This document shows positions 1 to 5,058 of a stretch of 5,284 bases of DNA, in pieces. Position 1 is the first letter of the stretch, and each line of letters starts with the position of its first letter. Below the pieces are notes generated by a model, which saw only the letters and a program-made list of their open reading frames with translations, was not told the DNA's origin and did no database searches. The stretch is from Acetobacteraceae bacterium (lineage in GTDB: Bacteria > Pseudomonadota > Alphaproteobacteria > Acetobacterales > Acetobacteraceae). The position numbers and the translations under genes are program-made. The stretch lies in contig DAHUXX010000296.1 of NCBI GenBank assembly GCA_027306955.1, positions 1 to 5,284 of the forward strand, written 5' to 3'.

Positions 1-163
1 CCCCGCGCCACAGGGCGATCGCGGTGAGCACCGTGGCGCAGAGCACCAGGCGCACCGCGACGAACAGCAGCGGCGAGAGGTGGCGCAGCCCGATCTGCAC
101 CGCCACGAAGGCGCTGCTCCACAGCAGCACGAAGAGAAAGGGCGCGGCCCGTGTCGGGATCAC
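1..163 (-). CDS. EamA/DMT-family membrane transporter, N-terminal part (incomplete at window edge)
   Basis: Reading leftwards from GTG at 163, 54 codons are open to the window edge. The product is very hydrophobic: PFLFVLLWSSAFVAVQIGL forms a first membrane helix, and LLFVAVRLVLCATVLTAIAL forms a second. The pattern of LLWSSAFVAVQIGLRHLSPLLFVAVRLVL is typical of the first EamA repeat of drug/metabolite (DMT) transporters: W-(S/G)-S-x-F near the N-terminus, then P-x-x-F-x-x-x-R in helix 2. Such proteins are inner-membrane carriers with about ten helices that often export amino acids or metabolites; the substrate cannot be told here. The start is well bounded. The aminotransferase stop TGA (175-173) lies in the same frame, only three non-start codons (GCG GGG CGG) intervene, and GTG 163 is the first possible start. 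The G-rich GGGGCGG just before it may act as a weak ribosome-binding site. The 9-base gap implies co-transcription and probable translational coupling with the aminotransferase. Confidence 0.82.
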   Translation of the reverse strand, partial: MIPTRAAPFLFVLLWSSAFVAVQIGLRHLSPLLFVAVRLVLCATVLTAIALWRG

Positions 164-172
164 CCGCCCCGC

Positions 173-1330
173 TCAGCCCGCGGTCCAGGCTGCGATGCGG
201 CGCGCCGCCTCCGCCATGTCCGCCTCCGGCCCGCAATAGGAAAAGCGCACGTAGCGTGCGCCGCGCGTGCGGTCGAAATCGACCCCGGGCGAGGCGGCGA
301 TGTCCGCCTCCGCCAGCAACCGCGCGCAGAATTCCCGCGAATCGTTGCTGCGCTGCGACACATCCGCCCAGAGGTAGAACGCGCCCTCCGCCGGGGTTGC
401 CAGCGTGATCCCCGCCGCCGGCAGCGCCCTGCGCAGCACGTCGCGCGAGCGGCGGTAGCGGGCGACGTTGGCATCCAGTTCCTGCCCGCAGTCGAACGCC
501 GCCTCCGCCGCGATCTGCGCGATATGCGGCGCGCTGATCATGTGGTTCTGCGCCAGGCACTCGACCGGGCGGACCAGGTCCTCCGGCAGCACCATCCAGC
601 CGACGCGCCAGCCGGTCATGGAGAAATATTTCGAAAACGAGTTGATCACCATGGCGCCGGGAATGTCCGCGGCGGTCGCGACCGGCGACTCGTGGTGCAG
701 CCCGTGGTAGATCTCGTCGGAGATCAGCCGCACGCCCTCCGCCGCGCACCACGCGCCGATGGCCGCGAGTTCCTCCGGGTGCAGCATCGTGCCCGCGGGG
801 TTGCAGGGGCTCGCGACGATGAGGCCGTGCGGGCGCGGACGCAGCCGCTCCAGCGCCGCGACGCTGGGCTGAAACCGTGTCTGCGGCCCCGCCTCGATCA
901 GCACCGGCTGCATGCCGAGCGAGGTCAGGATGTTGACGCAGGGCGGGTAGAACGGGCTCGCCATCGCCACGCGGTCGCCAGGATCGAACGCGGCAAGAAA
1001 GGCGAGCGGGAACGCGCCCGAGGCACCGACCGTGACGGCGATGCGCGCGGGATCGACCCCGGCTTGGTACCATTCCCGGTAATGGCGGGCGATGCGCGCG
1101 CGCAGCGAGGCGCGGCCCAGCGACTCCGTGTAGCCCATGGGCAAGCCCGCGCGCAGCGCCGCCATCGCCGCCGCGACCGCGCCCGTCGGCGCGCCGGTGC
1201 CGGGCTGACCCACCTCCATGCGGATCACGCTGCCGCGCTCGCCGAGCTCAGCCTGGCGCGCGTTGGCCGCGGCGATGACGTCCATCACCATGAATGGCGG
1301 CACCGCCGCGCCGCGACCGACCTTCAGCAT
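173..1330 (-). CDS. PLP-dependent class I/II aminotransferase
   Basis: A 385-residue fold-type I aminotransferase, the usual length for the family and apparently complete and cytosolic. Visible landmarks, numbered from ATG 1330: YTES at 67-70; the PLP-phosphate-binding G-A-S-G loop at 102-105; SPCNPAGT at 174-181, with Asn177 as the NP(T/A)G asparagine; DEIYHGL at 205-211, with Asp205 for the pyridine nitrogen and Tyr208; SFSKYFSMTGWRVGW at 231-245, with Lys234 as Schiff-base lysine; and RYVRFS at 359-364, with Arg362 as the likely substrate carboxylate-binding arginine. It should transfer an amino group between an amino acid and a 2-oxo acid; the exact substrate cannot be assigned. The frame stays open far upstream into the preceding gene, but family similarity starts only at MLKVGRGAAVPPFMVMDVI, so ATG 1330 is chosen. 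Two nearby ATGs (1347 and 1364) are in other frames and stop within a few codons. A weak AGGCGG precedes the start. It lies 35 bases after the GGT-like gene and 9 bases before the transporter gene. Confidence 0.93.
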   Translation of the reverse strand: MLKVGRGAAVPPFMVMDVIAAANARQAELGERGSVIRMEVGQPGTGAPTGAVAAAMAALRAGLPMGYTESLGRASLRARIARHYREWYQAGVDPARIAVTVGASGAFPLAFLAAFDPGDRVAMASPFYPPCVNILTSLGMQPVLIEAGPQTRFQPSVAALERLRPRPHGLIVASPCNPAGTMLHPEELAAIGAWCAAEGVRLISDEIYHGLHHESPVATAADIPGAMVINSFSKYFSMTGWRVGWMVLPEDLVRPVECLAQNHMISAPHIAQIAAEAAFDCGQELDANVARYRRSRDVLRRALPAAGITLATPAEGAFYLWADVSQRSNDSREFCARLLAEADIAASPGVDFDRTRGARYVRFSYCGPEADMAEAARRIAAWTAG

Positions 1331-1367
1331 GCTGGCCGCCGCCTCATGCTGGCCGCCGCCCCATGCT
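1328..1367. repeat. Short tandem repeat, 16-bp unit at 17-bp period, at the aminotransferase start
   Basis: The unit CATGCTGGCCGCCGCC occurs at 1328-1343 and exactly again at 1345-1360, each followed by one spacer base. A third partial copy, CATGCT, is at 1362-1367. On the minus strand each copy ends in ATG, giving three ATGs at 1364, 1347 and 1330 in three different frames. Only the last opens the aminotransferase frame. The repeat covers most of the gap between the GGT-like stop (TAG, 1368-1366) and the aminotransferase start. It was probably created by a local slippage duplication. Confidence 0.9.
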
Positions 1368-2712
1368 ATCCCCCGCCGAGTGCGAGGCCCTGACCCCTGG
1401 GATCGACCGCCCAGCCGCAACTCGCGGGGTTGCCGGGCACGTAGCGCGTGCAGGCGATGACGTTGGCGCGGCCGGGGTCTGGCACGGCGCCGGGCTGCGG
1501 GTGCGCGGGCGAGGCGGTGTCGTCCAGCGCCTGGCCGATCGCCGCCGCCGCCGCCGCCGGCGCACCCTGCTGCCCGGAGCCGCCCGCGAGCGCGCGGAAC
1601 GCCGGCAGGTTCGGGTTGAACGCGATCGCCGCCGAAAGCAGCGGCGCCGGCATCGTCGCGGGCGAGGCGGCGAGGACCACCCCGGTGCCCGGCGCGATGC
1701 GCCCGGTGCCGAACAGGTTGTTGAGCGAGACCGCGCAGACCACCGCATTGCCCTGCCGGTCCACCGCCGCGAAGGTGGTGGAGGCCGGGCGGTCGGCCCC
1801 GATGACGCGCATCGCCGCCGGGTTGCCGCCGGCCTGCTGCCACAGCCGCGCCGCCGCACCCCCATCCATCGGCAGGAACGCGACGCGGTCATTGCCGCGC
1901 GCGGGCAGCACCGTCGCCGGTGCCAGGGTGGGGATCGCGGCCTGCATCGCCTGCGGCGTGATGCCGCCGCCGACCGCGCTCGCGGCCTCGGCAAAGCGCC
2001 GCGCGTCCGGCCCGGTGTAGAACGCGCCCACCCCGTCCACGCGGATGCGCGCAAGCGTCGCCGCCAGGGCCGGCTGCACCACCGCCGCCCCCGGCGGCAG
2101 CGGCGCGCCGTTGTCGAAGAACACGGAACGCGCCTGCGGGTCGCCGGCAAGCGGGCCCGCCACCACGGCGATGTCGTGCTCCAGCGCATCGCTCATCGGC
2201 GCGCCGAGCCGCGCCAGCCGCTCCGCCGGCGCGATGAGCTGGGCCTCGTTCATCCGCCCGTAATTGACGTGCAGCAGGTACATGCCGCGCGGCAGCATCG
2301 GCACCGCAGCGGGCCGGTCGCCCCCCGCCCCAGCCTGGGCCCCGCCGCCGGGGTGCGAGGGGAACAGGATCGCCTGCGGCACGCCGCCGCCCGGCCCCTT
2401 CCGGTCCGGCGAGAAGGCGAGGCAACCGCCGCCGGCGCCGAGGCTGGCGCGCGAGGGCAGCGTCACCGCCAGCGTGTAGGCCATCGCCACCACCGCGTCC
2501 GCGGCATCGCCGCCGGAGGCGAGCGTCGCGCGCCCGATCAGCGCCGCCTGCGGCTCATCCGCCACCACCGCGCCGATGAACCCGCCGACATATCCGGGCG
2601 TACCCGGCTGCTTCGACGATCCGAACACCGAGCCGACCGTGGAGCAGCCACTCGTTGCGAGCGCCGCCGCGCAGGCGACGGCAACGCCGCGCCGCGCTAC
2701 ATTCCGCCCCAT
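1366..2712 (-). CDS. Diverged gamma-glutamyltransferase-like Ntn-hydrolase, probable lipoprotein
   Basis: A 448-residue product, shorter than canonical gamma-glutamyltranspeptidases (roughly 530-580 residues). It begins with a basic N-terminus, a hydrophobic stretch and a lipobox-like LATSGC with Cys23, suggesting an exported, lipid-anchored protein. GGT-like elements follow in the family order: ASGGDAADAVVAMAYTLAVTLP (65-86), resembling the GGNAxDAAVA segment; GAGGGCLAF (92-100); YGRMNEAQLIAPAERLARLG (151-170); and STTFAAVDRQGNAV (311-324), matching the TTHxSVVDxxGNAV segment, with Thr312 as probable autoprocessing nucleophile. SLNNLFGTG (329-337) follows, and the C-terminus has AVDPRGQGLALGGG. 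The FREMAP segment holding the glutamate-carboxylate arginine of E. coli Ggt, and the NNxMDDF segment holding its amino-binding aspartate, have no clear equivalent. Substrate may therefore differ, or activity may be lost. The C-terminal part carries a short alanine run (386-391). ATG 2712 is chosen for the signal peptide and a GGGGGAA upstream. It is the first gene of the leftward operon and is divergent from the protease. Confidence 0.85.
   Translation of the reverse strand: MGRNVARRGVAVACAAALATSGCSTVGSVFGSSKQPGTPGYVGGFIGAVVADEPQAALIGRATLASGGDAADAVVAMAYTLAVTLPSRASLGAGGGCLAFSPDRKGPGGGVPQAILFPSHPGGGAQAGAGGDRPAAVPMLPRGMYLLHVNYGRMNEAQLIAPAERLARLGAPMSDALEHDIAVVAGPLAGDPQARSVFFDNGAPLPPGAAVVQPALAATLARIRVDGVGAFYTGPDARRFAEAASAVGGGITPQAMQAAIPTLAPATVLPARGNDRVAFLPMDGGAAARLWQQAGGNPAAMRVIGADRPASTTFAAVDRQGNAVVCAVSLNNLFGTGRIAPGTGVVLAASPATMPAPLLSAAIAFNPNLPAFRALAGGSGQQGAPAAAAAAIGQALDDTASPAHPQPGAVPDPGRANVIACTRYVPGNPASCGWAVDPRGQGLALGGG
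1541..1558. repeat. (GCC)6 trinucleotide run inside the GGT-like gene
   Basis: Six perfect GCC triplets. On the minus strand they are read as GCG codons and give a six-alanine run (residues 386-391) in the C-terminal third of the GGT-like protein. A change by whole triplets would only lengthen or shorten the alanine tract without a frameshift. Confidence 0.9.
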
Positions 2713-2721
2713 GACACGAAG

Positions 2722-2728
2722 TTCCCCC
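2722..2728 (-). promoter_or_regulatory. Probable ribosome-binding site of the GGT-like gene
   Basis: On the minus strand this reads GGGGGAA, 9 bases before ATG 2712-2710. It resembles a purine-rich Shine-Dalgarno element and supports that start. It lies inside the region between the two divergent genes, or within the protease coding sequence if that gene starts at 2711. Confidence 0.5.
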
Positions 2729-2731
2729 AAC

Positions 2732-2735
2732 AGGA
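2732..2735 (+). promoter_or_regulatory. Probable ribosome-binding site of the M48 protease gene
   Basis: AGGA lies 5 bases before ATG 2741. The in-frame ATG at 2711 has only CATTCCGCCCC in front of it, with no Shine-Dalgarno match. ATG 2756 is preceded by GGCCCGGCCGGG, which is a weaker site. This element is the main reason to choose 2741 as the protease start. Confidence 0.5.
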
Positions 2736-2737
2736 CC

Positions 2738-2767
2738 GGGATGGGCCCGGCCGGGATGGGCCCGGCT
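2738..2767. repeat. Two near-identical 15-bp tandem units with in-frame ATGs at the protease 5' end
   Basis: The two units are 2738-2752 and 2753-2767, each GGGATGGGCCCGGC followed by C or T. In the protease frame they give repeated M-G-P-A-G and supply alternative in-frame ATGs at 2741 and 2756. The repeat contains two GGGCCC palindromes and the 10-bp perfect palindrome CCCGGCCGGG (2746-2755). It falls in or next to the short region between the divergent genes, where transcription signals might be expected. Confidence 0.8.
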
Positions 2768-4141
2768 GGAATAGGCAGGCGCCGCTTCTGCTGCCTGGCC
2801 TGCGCCGGCATCACCACGCTGGGCGCCGCCGCCGCCGTGCCGCTTGCCGCCGCCCACGCGGCGACAGGTGGCATCGAGCTGCTGCGCGACGCCGAGACCG
2901 AGACCCTGCTGCGCAATTTCGCCGACCCCCTCTTTCGTGCGGCCGGCATCGATCCAGGGCTCGTCCGCATCCTCCTCGTCCGGGACGACGCCATAAACTC
3001 GTTCGTCACAACCGGCAACCGGATGGTGCTGTTCTCCGGCATGATCCACGCCTCCACCGACGCCTCGGAGGTCGTCGGCGTCATCGCCCACGAGACCGGC
3101 CACATCTTCGAGGGCCACCTGGTGCTGCTGCCGGAGGCGCTGCGCAACGCCTATATCGAGGCGATCGCCGGGATGCTCATCGCCGCCGCCGCGGGGATCG
3201 CCAGCGGCAACGCCGGCGCGGGGGTCGGCGGCGCGCTCGCCTCCGAGCACATCGCGACGCGCAACCTGCTCGCCTTCACCCGCGACATGGAGGCGCAGGC
3301 GGACGCGGCGGCGATGCACTTCCTCGACACGCTGCACTGGTCCGCGCGCGGCTTCCTGGAGCTGCTGAACAAGCTCAAGGACGAGGAGTCGCTCATCAGC
3401 GCCAACCAGGACCCCTATATCCAAACCCACCCGCTGACCCAGACCCGCATCGACTACGTCGCCCACCACGTGGCGACGAGCCCGTGGTCCAACGCGAAGC
3501 TGCCCGCGGGCTTCGACTCCCGCTACGCGCTGGTGCGCGCCAAGCTCGACGCCTTCCTCACCCCGTCCTCGCTGACGCTGTCGCGCGTGAAGGCGAGCGA
3601 CACCTCCGCCCCTGCCCGCTATGCCCGGGCGATCGCGCTCTACCGGCTCAGCCACACCGCGGAGGCGCTGGCGCTGCTCAAGGGGCTGGAGGCGCAGGAC
3701 CCCGGCAACCCCTGGTTTCGCGAGCTGGAGGGCCAGGTGCTGTTCGACGGCGGGAATCCGCGCGCGGCGATCGGGCCCTACCAGGAGGCGCTGCGCCTCG
3801 CCCCCGGCGCGATGCTGATCCGCGGCGAACTCGCCCGCGCCATGATCGAGACCGGCGACGCGAGCCTGCTGCGCCCCGCGATCACCCAGCTGCAGATCGC
3901 CGTCGCCGCCGCCCCCGACCAGGCGGAGTTCTGGCAGGCGCTGGCGGACGCCTATGGGCGCCTCGGCGAGATCGGCCGGGCGCAGCTCGCCTCCGCCGAG
4001 TCGGCGATGGTCCTGGGCGACATCCCCCGCGCCAAGGGCTTCGCCATCGCGGCGGAGAAAACCCTGCCGCCGGGGCCGGACCGGCTGCGGGCGCAGGACA
4101 TCTCGAACGCGACGAAGAAGGACAACCTGGAAGGGTTCTAA
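2741..4141 (+). CDS. Exported BepA/YfgC-like M48 zinc metalloprotease with TPR-like C-terminal half
   Basis: A 466-residue product when started at ATG 2741. The N-terminus has GRRRFCC (residues 12-18), then a hydrophobic segment and A-H-A at about 38-40. This resembles a twin-arginine (Tat) signal peptide and points to the periplasm. The M48 peptidase domain follows. NRMVLFSGMI precedes HETGH (117-121), the HExxH zinc motif with His117, Glu118 and His121. RDMEAQADAAA (181-191) offers Glu184 as third zinc ligand, and THPLTQTRI (229-237) is a typical M48 segment. From about 290 to 440, alanine-rich helical pairs (RYARAIALYRLSHTAEALALL, AAIGPYQEALRLAP, AEFWQALADAYGRLGEIGRAQLA) resemble TPR repeats. 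This architecture matches BepA/YfgC, periplasmic proteases that monitor outer-membrane protein assembly. No catalytic residue is missing. ATG 2711 would add ten residues and overlap the divergent start codon. The stop TAA (4139-4141) lies 16 bases before the IS; I see no terminator between them. Confidence 0.92.
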   Translation: MGPAGMGPAGIGRRRFCCLACAGITTLGAAAAVPLAAAHAATGGIELLRDAETETLLRNFADPLFRAAGIDPGLVRILLVRDDAINSFVTTGNRMVLFSGMIHASTDASEVVGVIAHETGHIFEGHLVLLPEALRNAYIEAIAGMLIAAAAGIASGNAGAGVGGALASEHIATRNLLAFTRDMEAQADAAAMHFLDTLHWSARGFLELLNKLKDEESLISANQDPYIQTHPLTQTRIDYVAHHVATSPWSNAKLPAGFDSRYALVRAKLDAFLTPSSLTLSRVKASDTSAPARYARAIALYRLSHTAEALALLKGLEAQDPGNPWFRELEGQVLFDGGNPRAAIGPYQEALRLAPGAMLIRGELARAMIETGDASLLRPAITQLQIAVAAAPDQAEFWQALADAYGRLGEIGRAQLASAESAMVLGDIPRAKGFAIAAEKTLPPGPDRLRAQDISNATKKDNLEGF

Positions 4142-4157
4142 GTGCTGGGGGTTCTAA
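4133..4157. repeat. 9-bp direct repeat GGGTTCTAA at the protease end and IS border
   Basis: GGGTTCTAA occurs at 4133-4141, where its TAA is the protease stop codon. It recurs at 4149-4157, where its TAA is the left target duplication of the IS. Seven bases (GTGCTGG) separate the copies, so the period is 16. It may be a small local duplication or the trace of an earlier join between the protease region and the restriction-gene remnant. Confidence 0.8.
4155..4157. repeat. Left target-site duplication TAA
   Basis: TAA directly before the left inverted repeat, matched by TAA directly after the right one. A 3-bp T-N-A duplication is characteristic of IS5-family insertions. A C precedes both copies, but the right-hand C is also the last base of the IS, so the length could be read as 3 or 4; 3 agrees with the family. 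Confidence 0.8.
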
Positions 4158-4175
4158 GAGACCGTTTGAGAATGG
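4158..4175. repeat. Left terminal inverted repeat of the IS
   Basis: GAGACCGTTTGAGAATGG. It pairs with the reverse complement of 5038-5055, differing at the 4th base (A versus T) and the 16th base (T versus A). It is the likely transposase-binding end. Confidence 0.9.
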
Positions 4176-4211
4176 TTGCGGCGGTATCGGCGGCGGTGAT
4201 TCAAGCTTGGG

Positions 4212-5036
4212 ATGTGGACCCGAGAGAGCCGTGGCCGGATGGCCGATATTGCGCGGAAGACCAAGCGTTATCCCACTGATCTGACCGACGAGGAGTGGGA
4301 TCGGATCAAGCCGCTGATGCCCAAGCCGCCGAAGCGAGGGCGGCCACCCGGCGCGGACTTGCGGGAGATGCTGAACGCGATTCGCTACCTGGCCCGCAGC
4401 GGCGGCGGCTGGCGGATGCTGCCGAAGGAGTTCGGCCCCTGGCAGACGGTCTACTGGTGGTTTCGCCGGTTTGTACGGCGCATGCTGTTCCAGACCATCC
4501 ACGACGTGTCGGTGATGCTCGACCGCGAACGGGCCGGGCGCGAGGCGAGCCCGACCGCGGGCGTTGTGGACAGCCAGACGATCAAGGCTCCACATGGCAA
4601 AACGCGCGGCTACGACGCGGCAAAGAAGACGGTCGGACGCAAGCGGCACGTCGCGGTGGACACCGACGGGCGTCTGCTGATGGTGAACCTCACGACGGCC
4701 GACATATCCGACAGCGCGGGCGCGCAACTCATTCTCGACGGCGTGCGTAGGCAATGGCCATGGCTCAAGCATCTGTTCGCCGACGGCGCCTATGATCGCA
4801 CCAAACTGCTCGACAAGGCCGCGTTCCGGGACTTCATCCTCGAGATCGTCCGCCGCACCGATACCGAACCCGGCTTCAAGGTCCTGCCTCGCCGCTGGGT
4901 GGTCGAGCGCACCTTCGGTTGGATGACCCGTTGGCGCCGCCTCGTGCGCGATTACGAAGCCAGGCTCGACGTCTCTCACGCCATGATCCACGTCGCGATG
5001 GGCAGCCTCCTCCTACGAAGGCTCGCCCATCAATGA
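4212..5036 (+). CDS. IS5-family DDE transposase
   Basis: A 274-residue transposase that cuts and joins the IS ends. The N-terminal part (about 1-100) contains RYPTDLTDEEWDRIKPL and GPWQTVYWWFRRF, typical of the IS5/IS1031 group DNA-binding region. The catalytic domain shows the DDE triad: Asp120 in GVVDSQT, Asp191 in LFADGAYD, and Glu232 in RRWVVERTFGW. The downstream basic pattern MTRWRRLVRDYE is usual for the group. No frameshift or stop interrupts the gene. ATG 4212 (MWTRESRGRMADIARK) is chosen because related transposases commonly begin with MWT; ATG 4239 (MADIARK) is a possible alternative and would give 265 residues. No strong ribosome-binding site precedes either. Its stop codon TGA (5034-5036) overlaps an ATG (5033-5035) in another frame that reads out of the IS into the hsdS-like remnant. 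Confidence 0.95.
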   Translation: MWTRESRGRMADIARKTKRYPTDLTDEEWDRIKPLMPKPPKRGRPPGADLREMLNAIRYLARSGGGWRMLPKEFGPWQTVYWWFRRFVRRMLFQTIHDVSVMLDRERAGREASPTAGVVDSQTIKAPHGKTRGYDAAKKTVGRKRHVAVDTDGRLLMVNLTTADISDSAGAQLILDGVRRQWPWLKHLFADGAYDRTKLLDKAAFRDFILEIVRRTDTEPGFKVLPRRWVVERTFGWMTRWRRLVRDYEARLDVSHAMIHVAMGSLLLRRLAHQ

Positions 5037-5037
5037 G

Positions 5038-5055
5038 CCTTTCTCAAACGGACTC
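5038..5055. repeat. Right terminal inverted repeat of the IS
   Basis: CCTTTCTCAAACGGACTC, the inverted counterpart of 4158-4175. It lies just after the transposase stop and is read through in frame by the hybrid hsdS-like reading frame, giving LSQTDS. Confidence 0.9.
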
Positions 5056-5058
5056 TAA
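5056..5058. repeat. Right target-site duplication TAA
   Basis: TAA directly after the right inverted repeat, identical to 4155-4157. It marks the point where the pre-insertion sequence resumes. In the hsdS-like frame the duplicated bases form the end of a serine codon and the start of a lysine codon, so they do not create a stop. Confidence 0.8.

Larger units (their letters stand above)
4158..5055 (+). mobile_element. Complete IS5-family (IS1031-group-like) insertion sequence
   Basis: An 898-bp element bounded by 18-bp imperfect inverted repeats (16 of 18 bases match) and flanked by a TAA duplication. It carries one intact transposase gene filling most of its length. Size, ends beginning with GAG, TNA target and transposase type all agree with the IS1031 group of IS5. 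Intact ends, an unbroken transposase and an exact target duplication suggest a fairly recent, possibly still mobile insertion. It lies between the M48 protease gene and an hsdS-like fragment, and its right end contributes the start codon of a hybrid reading frame. Confidence 0.93.

Noticed and set aside
80..1393. A 437-codon plus-strand open frame opposite the aminotransferase gene.
   Set aside because: Arginine- and alanine-rich composition without recognisable motifs; the minus strand carries every aminotransferase catalytic motif.
2655..2703. TTGCGA and TACATT as a possible sigma-70 promoter for the protease gene.
   Set aside because: The boxes are 37 bases apart, far from the usual spacing near 17, and both match weakly.
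2555..3655. A 366-codon minus-strand open frame opposite the protease gene.
   Set aside because: It has no recognisable domain, and the plus strand encodes HETGH and the other M48 motifs there.
1294..4284. A 996-codon plus-strand open frame crossing the GGT-like and protease genes.
   Set aside because: Its product is extremely rich in R, G, A and H with no domain pattern. It is antisense to the GGT-like gene and out of frame with the protease gene, both of which show clear family motifs. Long empty frames are common at this GC content.
3882..4991. A 369-codon minus-strand open frame spanning the protease 3' end and the IS.
   Set aside because: It crosses the IS boundary, which a native gene could not do before the insertion. 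Its sequence is antisense to the transposase and has no motif.
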